DNA from: RGIG6307 sp964424345
GTDB lineage: Bacteria > Bacillota > Clostridia > Lachnospirales > Lachnospiraceae
Length of the DNA stretch: 64,000 bases
Assembly: GCA_964424345.1 (NCBI GenBank)
Contig: CAYRIK010000002.1
Location: 1 to 64,000, forward strand
Direction: 5' to 3'
Part shown: one piece after another, positions 1 through 8,070 of the stretch
Layout of the letters: the number at the start of each line of letters is the position of its first letter
Numbering within the stretch: the stretch's first letter is position 1
The notes under the pieces: generated by a model
What the model saw: the letters and a program-made list of their open reading frames with translations, nothing else
Database searches by the model: none
Told to the model about the DNA's origin: nothing
Position numbers and translations under genes: made by a program

Positions 1-49
1 TATTATAAATAATATAAAAAATACCATAACAACTCTAAATATATCAAAT

Positions 50-415
50 TTACATCTTTTCGTCAACTACATGGGTATTTGCTAACGATAAACTTATCTC
101 CAAAGCAGAATTTACCTGTCCCATAATATCTTCTCCAAGATGACATACTTTATCTTTTAAACGTTTTTTATCAATTGTGCGTAATTGCTCTAATAAGATA
201 ACAGAATCCTTTTCCATATCATATACATTAGAAGAAATCGTAATATGAGTCGGCAGCTTTGCTTTTTCTAATTTACTTGTAATTGCTGCACAGATTACAG
301 TCGGGCTGTGTTTATTTCCCATATCATTTTGTATAATAAGCACCGGACGGATACCGCCCTGCTCACTGCCTATTACAGGTCTTAAATCTGCATAATAAAC
401 GTCTCCACGTTTCAT
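50..415 (-). CDS. endoA: EndoA/MazF-family mRNA interferase toxin
   Basis: This is a PemK/MazF-type endoribonuclease that would cleave mRNA at short specific sequences. The 121-aa product starts MKRGDVYYADL and continues with GSEQGGIRPVLIIQND, which is the family's substrate-binding and catalytic N-terminal region. An upstream in-frame ATG at 454 is possible, but the ATG at 415 has an AAAGGAAGG ribosome site at good spacing and gives the normal family length, so I chose it. The gene is the last of rex-alr-endoA, 92 bases after alr. In Bacillus the antitoxin gene endoAI sits between alr and endoA. Here no such ORF fits in the gap, so the toxin looks unpaired at this locus. Family assignment is firm; activity is inferred. 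Confidence 0.93.
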   Translation of the reverse strand: MKRGDVYYADLRPVIGSEQGGIRPVLIIQNDMGNKHSPTVICAAITSKLEKAKLPTHITISSNVYDMEKDSVILLEQLRTIDKKRLKDKVCHLGEDIMGQVNSALEISLSLANTHVVDEKM

Positions 416-507
416 TTCTACGCCTTCCTTTCTATGTAAAGATTTTCTTTTCATAGTTTAGTATGGCTCAAAATTTCTTTCGTATTCACATTTACTTTGT
501 TATTTCT

Positions 508-1644
508 CTATCTTCCAATGTATTCTCTTGGAATACGTTTGTTCAAATTACATGCCAATTCATAATTAAAACGGCCACTCAAATCTCCAAGTTCTTCGAT
601 TGCGATTGTTTCCATTCCATCTGTTCCGATCAATGTGACTAAATCTCCCATAGAAGCATCTGGTATATGCGTTACATCTACCATACACTGATCCATACAT
701 ACTCTTCCTAATATCGGTGCTTTTTGTCCGCGAATCAAAACATATCCCTTAGAAGAAAGACTTCTTGGATAACCATCTCCATAACCAACAGGTATGGTTG
801 CCACTTTCATCGGATGCTCTGCTAAAAATGTACCTCCGTAGCTTACACAATCCCCTTTTTGAATTTCTTTGATATATACAATATGACTATACAAAGATAA
901 TGCAGGCTGTAATGCTGCGGTGTCTTGTCTGATTTCATCTGACGGCCACATGCCATATAATGCTACTCCGATTCTTGCAAATTTCAAATGACTTTTCGGA
1001 AATTCCAAAATAGCTGCACTGTTTGCACAATGCTTGCAAGGAATCGTAATCTGGAAACGAGATTCTGCCATATTTGCAAAATCCATAAACCTTGTAAACT
1101 GCTCCTCTGTGCTTGTTTTGTTTATTTCATCTGCTCTTGCAAAATGCGTAAACAAACCGTCTAATACAATTCCATCTGTATGAAGCAGCTTTTCTATAAA
1201 TGCAAGCCCACGTTCATCTGGTGTAACGCCAATTCGGTGCATGCCTGTATCTACTTTTACATGCACTTTGAGTGGCTTTCCAGCCTGCTGTGCTGCTTTA
1301 GATAATGCTTCTAAAGAATCTTCTCGAAATACTGTCGGCATAATTTGATACTGTGCAAGCTGTTCATAACTGTCTTCAAAGGTATAGCCAAGCACAACAA
1401 TCGGCTTTTCAATATGATGTTGTCTTAACTCTATCGCTTCTTCTGCTGTTGCAACAGCAAATCCATATAATTTTTCTTCTTTTTCCAATGCTTTTGCAAT
1501 CGGCACTGCTCCATGCCCATATCCATCGGCCTTGATAACTGCAAAAAGCTGACATTCTGCATTCGTAAGAGCAGCCAATGCATTAAAATTATTTCTGATG
1601 CAGTTCAAATCTACTTCTGCATATACTCTATTATGATGTTCCAT
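508..1644 (-). CDS. alr: alanine racemase
   Basis: PLP-dependent interconversion of L- and D-alanine, supplying D-Ala for peptidoglycan. The N-terminal TIM barrel carries the PLP lysine in AVIKADGYGHG (K38 from the chosen start). The C-terminal beta domain carries the second catalytic base in DCVSYGGTF, followed by VGYGDGYPR and the GRVCMDQCMVDV segment. The length, 378 aa, is normal. I chose the ATG at 1644 because TTGAGG lies 6 bases upstream; a TTG at 1656 overlaps that ribosome site. The gene follows rex by about 30 bases and precedes endoA, so the three are probably one transcript under the rex promoter. Confidence 0.97.
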   Translation of the reverse strand: MEHHNRVYAEVDLNCIRNNFNALAALTNAECQLFAVIKADGYGHGAVPIAKALEKEEKLYGFAVATAEEAIELRQHHIEKPIVVLGYTFEDSYEQLAQYQIMPTVFREDSLEALSKAAQQAGKPLKVHVKVDTGMHRIGVTPDERGLAFIEKLLHTDGIVLDGLFTHFARADEINKTSTEEQFTRFMDFANMAESRFQITIPCKHCANSAAILEFPKSHLKFARIGVALYGMWPSDEIRQDTAALQPALSLYSHIVYIKEIQKGDCVSYGGTFLAEHPMKVATIPVGYGDGYPRSLSSKGYVLIRGQKAPILGRVCMDQCMVDVTHIPDASMGDLVTLIGTDGMETIAIEELGDLSGRFNYELACNLNKRIPREYIGR

Positions 1645-1673
1645 TTCATGCCTCAATATTATTGTATGACTTT

Positions 1674-2306
1674 TTATTCTGACTGTGTCTTTGACAACTT
1701 ATAAGATAATTTCATAAGACTGTCTGATAAATGTACGTTTTCTACCTGCACATCCTTTGGAAGTTCCAAATCTACATGTGCAAAGTTCCAAATTGCTTTG
1801 ATACCGTTTTTTACAAGAATATCTGCAACTTCTACCGCACCCGTCTTTGGAATTGTCATGACTGCAATATCAATTGCATGTTCTTTGATAAAGCCTTCTA
1901 ATTTTTCCATCGGCATTACTTCCATATCGCGAATCTTTTTTCCACAAAGCTCTGGATTTTTATCGAAAATTCCTTTAAAAATAAAGCCTCTTTTTTCAAA
2001 ATTCATGTAATTTGCAATTGCCTGACCAAGATTGCCTGCTCCTACAATGATCAGATGATGTTCCTGTGACAAGCCTAACAGCTTACTGATCTCTGTATAT
2101 AAGTGTTCTACATTATATCCATAGCCTTGTTGTCCAAAGCCTCCAAAATTATTAAAATCCTGTCTAATCTGGGATGCGGTCACATTCATCATTTTACTCA
2201 ATTCCTGTGATGAAATACGTTCTACTCCACTTTCTCTTAAATCTCCCAAATATCTAAGATACCTCGGAAGTCTTGCTATAACTGCCTGTGATATTCCTTT
2301 GTCCAT
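1674..2306 (-). CDS. rex: redox-sensing transcriptional repressor Rex
   Basis: Rex senses the NADH/NAD+ ratio and represses fermentation and redox genes when NADH is low. The 210-aa protein has an N-terminal winged helix (around VTASQIRQDFNNFGGFGQQGYGY, residues about 40-65; quoted in part) and a Rossmann domain with IIVGAGNLGQAI at about residue 90. It is the first gene of a rex-alr-endoA unit. Its promoter (2388-2416) overlaps a near-perfect Rex operator at 2380-2397, so autorepression is likely. Linking D-alanine synthesis and a toxin to a redox-controlled promoter follows from the layout but is untested. Confidence 0.96.
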   Translation of the reverse strand: MDKGISQAVIARLPRYLRYLGDLRESGVERISSQELSKMMNVTASQIRQDFNNFGGFGQQGYGYNVEHLYTEISKLLGLSQEHHLIIVGAGNLGQAIANYMNFEKRGFIFKGIFDKNPELCGKKIRDMEVMPMEKLEGFIKEHAIDIAVMTIPKTGAVEVADILVKNGIKAIWNFAHVDLELPKDVQVENVHLSDSLMKLSYKLSKTQSE

Positions 2307-2379
2307 CTTTACCAGCCTTTCTTCCTGTTGTAATTTAACCTATTACCAAAGCAAATATTGCATACCGCTTTGGTCATCA

Positions 2380-2416
2380 TTGTTTATATTTTAACAAATT
2401 CTTTATTGTTATTCAA
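2380..2416 (-). promoter_or_regulatory. rex promoter with embedded Rex operator
   Basis: On the minus strand TTGAAT (2416-2411) and TAAAAT (2393-2388) are separated by exactly 17 bases. The 18-base palindrome TTGTTTATATTTTAACAA (2380-2397) covers the -10 box. It differs at one position from the clostridial Rex consensus TTGTTAA-N4-TTAACAA. A repressor bound there would block its own promoter. Confidence 0.8.
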
Positions 2417-2433
2417 TAGCCTTTTACAAAACT

Positions 2434-2462
2434 TTGACAAACTGCATGATTTCATATAGAAT
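2434..2462 (+). promoter_or_regulatory. sigma-A promoter of the ABC-F gene
   Basis: TTGACA (2434-2439), a 17-base spacer, then TAGAAT (2457-2462). It points away from the rex promoter and lies 57 bases before the ABC-F start. A ribosome site GGAGG precedes that ATG. Confidence 0.75.
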
Positions 2463-2518
2463 GAAAATGTTATGGATATACAAGTTTTTATAGATATATA
2501 TTTACGGAGGATTACAAC

Positions 2519-4408
2519 ATGATATTATCCTGTCAGGACATCGGAAAAAGCTTCGGTGATGTAGACATTTTGTCTCATATTTCCTTTCATATAGATGATT
2601 ACGAAAAAGCAGCATTGGTTGGTATCAATGGTGCCGGCAAAACAACATTATTAAAAGTTATCGTTGGCGAATATGCTGCCGACCATGGTATCGTTACATT
2701 TGGGAAAGGAATCTCTTGGGGTTATCTTGCCCAACATGATGCATTAAATACCGACCTTACAATTTATGATGAATTGTTAAGCGTAAAACAAGATTTGATC
2801 AATTTAGAACATAAAATCCGTACTGCAGAAGCACAGATGAATACAACAGAAGGTGCAGCTTTAGAAGAATTAATGGAAAGCTATGCAAAACTGACACATC
2901 AATTTGAATCTCAGGGCGGTTATATTTACCAAAGTGAATTAGTCGGCGTATTAAAAGGACTTGGCTTTCATACAGAAGATTTTTCTAAACCAGTCAATAC
3001 ACTTTCCGGCGGTCAGAAAACACGTGTTGCATTAGGTAAACTTTTATTACAAAAGCCAGATTTAATCATCCTTGACGAGCCTACCAACCATTTAGACTTA
3101 AACTCTATCGCATGGTTAGAAAATTATCTGCTCAATTATAAAGGTGCTGTATTGATTGTATCTCATGACCGTTATTTCTTAGACAAAGTCGTTTCTAAAG
3201 TAATTGAAATCGACCAGAGCAAATCTACTGTATTCAGTGGTAATTATTCTGATTATGCCCAGAAAAAAGAACAGCTTCGTGTAGCATATATGAATGCTTA
3301 CTTAAATCAGCAGCGTGAAATCAAACACCAGCAGGAAGTCATTGAAAAACTTCGTTCCTTCAATCGTGAAAAATCTATTAAACGTGCAGAAAGCCGTGAA
3401 AAATTATTAGATAAAATCGATGTGATTGATGCTCCTACAGAAGTCAAAACAGATATGAAGCTTACATTAGAACCAGCAATTACGAGTGGAAATGATGTAT
3501 TACATATAGAAAATCTTGCAAAATCTTTTGGAAATCTGCATTTATTCAGCGGATTAGATATGGATATTAAGCGTGGAGAACATGTTGCTATTATTGGCGA
3601 CAACGGTACTGGAAAAACAACACTCTTAAAAATTTTAAACGGTATGGAAACAGCCGACTGCGGAACATTCAAACTTGGTACAAATGTAGAAATTGGTTAT
3701 TACGATCAGGAACAGCAATTGTTACATCCAGAGAAAACACTGTTTGAGGAAATTTCTGACGCTTATCCGGATATGTCTAATACCAAAATCCGCAATACAC
3801 TTGCAGCCTTTTTATTTACAGGAGATGATGTATTTAAACAGATAAAAGATTTAAGCGGTGGTGAAAAAGGCCGTCTTTCCCTTGCAAAGCTCATGCTCAG
3901 TAATGCAAACTTTATTATCTTAGACGAACCTACCAACCACCTTGATATTACAAGTAAAGAAATCTTAGAAGATGCTCTGAACAATTATACAGGTACTCTT
4001 TTATACGTTTCCCACGACCGTTATTTTATTAACCGTACTGCTACTCGCATCGTAGAACTGTGCGGTAAAGAATTTTATAACTATGCCGGAAATTATGATT
4101 ATTATCTTGAAAAGAAAATTACCCCTGTTGAAGAAATCGTACAGAAACCGGAAATTGATACTGAAAGCAAATTAGATTGGAAAGCCCAAAAAGAAGAACA
4201 GGCAAAGCAGAGAAAACGTGAAAATGATTTAAAAAAATGTGAAGACCTGATTACTCGTTTAGAACAAGAAATTGAAGCAATCGACCAAAAGATGGCTCAG
4301 CCTGATATTGCCTGCAATTCTGCTGAATTAGGAAAACTTTCTAAAGAACAATCTTCTTTGATGGAACAATTAGAAGCTCAGATGGAAATTTGGGAGACAT
4401 TAGCCTAA
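2519..4408 (+). CDS. ABC-F family ATP-binding cassette protein
   Basis: ABC-F proteins are soluble twin-ATPase proteins that act on ribosomes (translation factors or antibiotic-protection proteins) rather than as transporters. Two cassettes are visible. The first has Walker A GINGAGKTT (residues 35-43), signature LSGGQKTR (about 162) and DEPTNHLD. The second has GDNGTGKTT (about 360), LSGGEKGR (about 446) and a second DEPTNHLD. No membrane segment is present. A charged linker between the cassettes and a C-terminal coiled coil (about residues 550-629) match the YdiF/Uup-like branch. At 629 aa the length is typical. Nothing visible separates a housekeeping role from resistance. Confidence 0.93.
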   Translation: MILSCQDIGKSFGDVDILSHISFHIDDYEKAALVGINGAGKTTLLKVIVGEYAADHGIVTFGKGISWGYLAQHDALNTDLTIYDELLSVKQDLINLEHKIRTAEAQMNTTEGAALEELMESYAKLTHQFESQGGYIYQSELVGVLKGLGFHTEDFSKPVNTLSGGQKTRVALGKLLLQKPDLIILDEPTNHLDLNSIAWLENYLLNYKGAVLIVSHDRYFLDKVVSKVIEIDQSKSTVFSGNYSDYAQKKEQLRVAYMNAYLNQQREIKHQQEVIEKLRSFNREKSIKRAESREKLLDKIDVIDAPTEVKTDMKLTLEPAITSGNDVLHIENLAKSFGNLHLFSGLDMDIKRGEHVAIIGDNGTGKTTLLKILNGMETADCGTFKLGTNVEIGYYDQEQQLLHPEKTLFEEISDAYPDMSNTKIRNTLAAFLFTGDDVFKQIKDLSGGEKGRLSLAKLMLSNANFIILDEPTNHLDITSKEILEDALNNYTGTLLYVSHDRYFINRTATRIVELCGKEFYNYAGNYDYYLEKKITPVEEIVQKPEIDTESKLDWKAQKEEQAKQRKRENDLKKCEDLITRLEQEIEAIDQKMAQPDIACNSAELGKLSKEQSSLMEQLEAQMEIWETLA

Positions 4409-4422
4409 TCATTTTCCTTGTC

Positions 4423-4450
4423 ACCCTTTTGAACTTTCAAACATACCTTA
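4423..4450 (+). promoter_or_regulatory. sigma-K-like promoter before the Cys/Asn-rich gene
   Basis: AC at 4423-4424, exactly 17 bases, then CATACCTTA at 4442-4450. This fits the Bacillus sigma-K pattern AC-N17-CATANNNTA. The site lies 30 bases before the start of the Cys/Asn-rich gene. No good sigma-A promoter is seen here. The motif is short, so it could occur by chance. Confidence 0.4.
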
Positions 4451-4480
4451 TAGCATAACCATAAATTTTTGGAGGTTCTT

Positions 4481-4738
4481 ATGAGTGATTTAACAAACAA
4501 CTGTGGATGCAGCTCCAGAAACAGCAATTCCTGTAACTGCAATAATAACTGTTCTAACGGACTTTTAAGTGGAAATAACAATAGCTGTCTGTGGATCATT
4601 TTATTGTTGCTGTTCTGTGGAAATAATCAGAATAATGGCTGTGGATGCGGAAACAGTCTGTTAGGCAATAATAACAACAGCTGTGAATGGATTATCTGGA
4701 TTATCCTTCTTCTTTCTTTCTGTGGAAATAATTGCTAA
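4481..4738 (+). CDS. Cys/Asn-rich small protein with duplicated hydrophobic module
   Basis: The function is unknown. The 85-aa protein has a Cys/Asn/Ser-rich N-terminus (NNCGCSSRNSNSCNCNNNC). Two copies of a module follow: a glycine/asparagine stretch, SCxWII, a leucine-rich core, then FCGNN (about residues 25-50 and 56-85). Cysteines flank each hydrophobic core. Similar clostridial proteins are sometimes labelled high-cysteine or chorion-like, and small Cys-rich proteins of this type can be spore coat components. The start is the ATG at 4481, with GGAGG 5 bases upstream; an upstream TTG overlaps that ribosome site. A strong terminator follows. The sigma-K-like promoter fits a mother-cell or coat role, but this is inference. 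Confidence 0.75.
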   Translation: MSDLTNNCGCSSRNSNSCNCNNNCSNGLLSGNNNSCLWIILLLLFCGNNQNNGCGCGNSLLGNNNNSCEWIIWIILLLSFCGNNC

Positions 4739-4749
4739 TATGCCTAAGA

Positions 4750-4787
4750 GTCCCGCCCTTATCTATCCTATAGGGGTGGGACTTTTT
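4750..4787 (+). terminator. terminator after the Cys/Asn-rich gene
   Basis: GTCCCGCCC (from 4750) pairs with GGGGTGGGAC (ending 4782), allowing G-U pairs, and is followed by TTTTT. It separates the Cys/Asn-rich gene from the next two small genes. Confidence 0.8.
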
Positions 4788-4835
4788 ATGCATACTTTGT
4801 CTTTCGTTTCATATATTTAATCAGGAGGTGACGTT

Positions 4836-5135
4836 ATGGAAGATATCGACCGTTTACAAGGACAATTTGAAAATATCGATAAGCTCTTAGATGCTCTGCT
4901 TCCATTTGTCTCTCCTGATATGCAAACCAAATTACAAGCTCTCCACAAAATGTTAGAACCTATGAAGCATATAAAGGATATGATGAAAACAATGGAGATG
5001 ATTCAAACAATGCAGTCTGTTATGTCCGAATCGGAAGATGGAACACCAGATTTTTCCAAACTTTCTGCTTTTTTAAGTCCTGAGCAACTGCAAATGTTTG
5101 AAATGGTTCAAGCTATGCAAGACGTCACATTATAA
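4836..5135 (+). CDS. Met-rich helical small protein (unknown)
   Basis: Unrecognised 99-aa protein. It is acidic and strongly helical, with many methionines in a central amphipathic stretch (about residues 40-65, e.g. HIKDMMKTMEMIQTMQSVM) and a second helix near the C-terminus (LSPEQLQMFEMVQAMQ). There is no signal peptide or membrane segment. GGAGG lies 7 bases before the ATG, which marks this as a real gene. The next gene starts 14 bases downstream, and the pair probably forms one transcript. The methionine spacing suggests helix packing against a partner, perhaps the neighbouring protein. No function is assigned. Confidence 0.75.
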   Translation: MEDIDRLQGQFENIDKLLDALLPFVSPDMQTKLQALHKMLEPMKHIKDMMKTMEMIQTMQSVMSESEDGTPDFSKLSAFLSPEQLQMFEMVQAMQDVTL

Positions 5136-5149
5136 AAGAGGTGTATATT

Positions 5150-5446
5150 ATGAATAAACCAGATTGGATGTCTGATCCTGCAATCACACATATTCCGCAG
5201 GAAAAATTAAATTTTCTCTCTGAAATGTTTGAAAAAATCAAAGGAAAAAACCAAAAAGAGCTGATGCCTTTTTTAATGGCAATGACTGCCAAAAACAAAC
5301 AGTCTATTCATTTTACAACAGAAGAAATCCAGTCCATTATTGCTGCAATTAAAAGAGCTTCTTCTGAAAAAGAACAACAGCAGATTGACCATGTACTGCA
5401 CATGGCACAAGAAAAGGCAAAACAAACACCACCAAAGGAATTTTAA
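5150..5446 (+). CDS. small helical protein, partner of the preceding gene (unknown)
   Basis: Unrecognised 98-aa soluble protein, MNKPDWMSDPAITHIPQEKL at the N-terminus and charged helices after it. The motif KNQKELMPFLMAM (about residues 34-46) recalls the methionine/leucine helices of the gene just upstream. The start is the ATG at 5150 with GAGGTG 6 bases upstream; an in-frame GTG at 5141 lies inside that ribosome site. It follows the 99-aa gene by 14 bases and ends at a bidirectional terminator shared with leuS. The two-gene unit is probably conserved as a pair in related clostridia, but this was not tested. Confidence 0.72.
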   Translation: MNKPDWMSDPAITHIPQEKLNFLSEMFEKIKGKNQKELMPFLMAMTAKNKQSIHFTTEEIQSIIAAIKRASSEKEQQQIDHVLHMAQEKAKQTPPKEF

Positions 5447-5460
5447 TGAAATGAAATCAC

Positions 5461-5503
5461 AAAAAAATGAGGTTACGACATCCTATGCCGAACCTCATTT
5501 TTG
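5461..5503. terminator. bidirectional terminator between the small-gene pair and leuS
   Basis: ATGAGGTT (5467-5474) pairs perfectly with AACCTCAT (5491-5498). A-run on the left and T-run on the right let it work for the plus-strand pair and for leuS on the minus strand. Confidence 0.85.
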
Positions 5504-5509
5504 TATGTT

Positions 5510-7933
5510 TTATTTTACTACGATATTTACAATCTTACCTTTTACGTAAATTTCTTTTACGATATTCTTGCCTTCGATTGCAGCTTTTACAGAAGCAACT
5601 TCTTTTGCTTTTGCTAAAGCACTTTCGCTGTCTTCATCTACAGCTAATGATACAGTACCTTTTACTTTACCATTAATCTGAACTGCGATTTCAATTGTAT
5701 CTTCCTTGATTGCTGCTTCATCATAAGTTGGCCAAGCTTCATATGCGATTGTAGCATCATGACCGAGCATACCCCAGATTTCTTCACCAATATGAGGGCA
5801 GATACAAGAGAACATCTTAATAAATCCTTCTGCATATTCTCTTGGGCACTTGCCAGCTTTGTATACTGCATTTACAAAAATCATCATCTGGCTGATTGCT
5901 GTATTGAAACCAAGCTGTTCAAAATCTTCTGTTACTTTCTTTACAGTCTGATGATATACTTTCTTTAATGTATCATCCTGTGCATCTACGATATTTTCCT
6001 GTGCAGTAAAGAAATTCCATACACGATTGATAAAACGTCTTGCACCATCTACACCCTGTGGATTCCATGGCTTAGAAACCTCTAAAGGTCCCATGAACAT
6101 TTCATAGAGACGAAGTGTATCTGCACCATATTCATTTACGATATCACTTGGATTTACTACAAATTCAGGGAAACGCTTACCCATCTTAATTCCATTTTCA
6201 CCTAAGATCATACCCTGATGAACTAATTTCTGGAATGGTTCTTTTACTGGAGATAAGCCCTTGTCATATAAGAAACGGTTCCAGATTCTTGCATACATCA
6301 AATGACCTACTGCGTGTTCTGGTCCACCAACATAAAGGTCAACAGGAAGCCAATGCTTTAATAATTCCTGATCTGCAAACTCTTTATCATTATGTGGATC
6401 GATATATCTCATATAATACCAGCTTGAACCAGCACTGCCTGGCATAGTAGATGTCTCACGAACACCTTTGATACCATTTGCATCATACTGCTTCCATTCT
6501 GTTGCATTTTCCAAAGGAGCTTTACCATTTTTGCCTTTATAATCTTCTAATTCTGGTAAAATCAATGGTAATTCTTCATCTGGAAGAACATGAATTTCTC
6601 CATCTTCTGTATATACAACTGGAACTGGTTCGCCCCAATAACGCTGACGTGCAAAAATCCACTCACGGAAATGATAATTTACAGTTCTTCTTGCAACACC
6701 TTTGTTTACAAGCTTATCTGTAATTGCTTCTTTTGCATCTTCTACAACCATACCTGTAAATTCTTCAGAATTCATCAATGTACAGCCTTTACCAAGATAA
6801 GAACCTTTTTCAAATGCCTGCTCACTTACATCACCGCCATCAATAACCTGAATCATAGGAATGTTGTGTGCAATTGCATACTCAAAGTCTCTCTGATCAT
6901 GAGAAGGAACTGCCATAACAGCACCTGTACCATAGCTTGCAAGTACGAAATCACCGATAAATAAAGGAACTTCCTTACCATTTACAGGGTTGATTGCATA
7001 TAATCCCTTTAAGATACAGCCTGACTTTGTCTTATTTAACTCTGTACGATCCATATCGTTTTTCTTGAGTGTTTCATCGATATAAGCCTGTACTTCTTCT
7101 GGGTTCTGTACTCTAGGCATTAAATCTTTTACAATCTGTCCGTCTGGTGCAAGTACCATAAATGTAATACCATAAATGGTCTCAATACAAGTAGTATAAA
7201 TAGAAAAATTGCCGCCGCCAACGATTTCAAAATCTACTTCTACACCTTCAGATTTTCCAATCCAATGTCTCTGGATATCTTTTGTAGATTCTGGCCAATC
7301 AATTTCTTCTAAACCTTCTAATAATTTTTCTGCAAAAGCTGGCTGATTGATAACCCACTGCTTCATGTTCTTACGAACAACTGGATAACCGCCTCTTTCA
7401 CTCTTACCGTCGATTACTTCATCATTAGATAAAACTGTACCTAATTCTTCACACCAGTTTACTGGCATATCTACGTATTTTGCATAACCATCTAAATATA
7501 ACTGTTTAAAAATCCACTGTGTCCACTTATAAAATTCAGGATCACTTGTTGCAATCATCTTAGACCAGTCATAGTCAAATCCTAATTCTCTTAACTGTTT
7601 AGAGAATGTCTCGATATTTTTCTGAGTAAATCCGTTTGGATGATTACCTGTGCTTACTGCATACTGCTCTGCTGGTAAACCAAAAGAGTCATAACCCATT
7701 GGATGCAGTACATTGTAACCCTGCATACGTTTCATACGAGACATAATATCTGTAGCAGTGTATCCTTCTGGATGACCTGCATGTAAACCTACGCCTGAAG
7801 GATATGGAAACATATCCAATGCATAATATTTTGGCTTGCTGAAATCCCATACATCTGTTTTGAATGTTTCGTTATCAGCCCAATATTTCTGCCATTTCTG
7901 TTCCACCTCATGGTGATTATATGGTATTGCCAT
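5510..7933 (-). CDS. leuS: leucyl-tRNA synthetase with variant KMSKS and editing motifs
   Basis: Class I synthetase charging tRNA-Leu, 807 aa, about normal length. The HIGH signature is HAGH (51-54) in FPYPSGVGLHAGHPEGY. The CP1 editing domain spans about 215-400, the tRNA-binding region is near EWIFARQRYWGEPVP (about 424-438), and the anticodon domain follows. Two key motifs are unusual. KMSKS reads KMGKR (583-587), in GIKMGKRFPEFVVNPSDIV. The threonine-rich editing motif TTRPDT reads TTCIET (247-252), losing the arginine and the proline and changing Asp to Glu. The second editing motif AVPSHDQRDFEYA keeps its aspartate (D346). The gene is monocistronic with a shared terminator. I see no T-box in the 140-base upstream gap. 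Confidence 0.97.
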   Translation of the reverse strand: MAIPYNHHEVEQKWQKYWADNETFKTDVWDFSKPKYYALDMFPYPSGVGLHAGHPEGYTATDIMSRMKRMQGYNVLHPMGYDSFGLPAEQYAVSTGNHPNGFTQKNIETFSKQLRELGFDYDWSKMIATSDPEFYKWTQWIFKQLYLDGYAKYVDMPVNWCEELGTVLSNDEVIDGKSERGGYPVVRKNMKQWVINQPAFAEKLLEGLEEIDWPESTKDIQRHWIGKSEGVEVDFEIVGGGNFSIYTTCIETIYGITFMVLAPDGQIVKDLMPRVQNPEEVQAYIDETLKKNDMDRTELNKTKSGCILKGLYAINPVNGKEVPLFIGDFVLASYGTGAVMAVPSHDQRDFEYAIAHNIPMIQVIDGGDVSEQAFEKGSYLGKGCTLMNSEEFTGMVVEDAKEAITDKLVNKGVARRTVNYHFREWIFARQRYWGEPVPVVYTEDGEIHVLPDEELPLILPELEDYKGKNGKAPLENATEWKQYDANGIKGVRETSTMPGSAGSSWYYMRYIDPHNDKEFADQELLKHWLPVDLYVGGPEHAVGHLMYARIWNRFLYDKGLSPVKEPFQKLVHQGMILGENGIKMGKRFPEFVVNPSDIVNEYGADTLRLYEMFMGPLEVSKPWNPQGVDGARRFINRVWNFFTAQENIVDAQDDTLKKVYHQTVKKVTEDFEQLGFNTAISQMMIFVNAVYKAGKCPREYAEGFIKMFSCICPHIGEEIWGMLGHDATIAYEAWPTYDEAAIKEDTIEIAVQINGKVKGTVSLAVDEDSESALAKAKEVASVKAAIEGKNIVKEIYVKGKIVNIVVK

Positions 7934-8070
7934 AACTTTAACCTCTTGTTTCTGTATTTTCTACTATTGCCATTTTATTCGCGTTTGTACACAATGTCAA
8001 GATTTCCTGTCAATTTTATCCGACTTCCAATCTTTCCTGTTGTCTCTTTGTGATACTTTCTAAAAAAATA

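Noticed and set aside
7934..8070. T-box leader for leuS
   Set aside because: The gap is short and I see neither the T-box core sequence nor an antiterminator/terminator pair.
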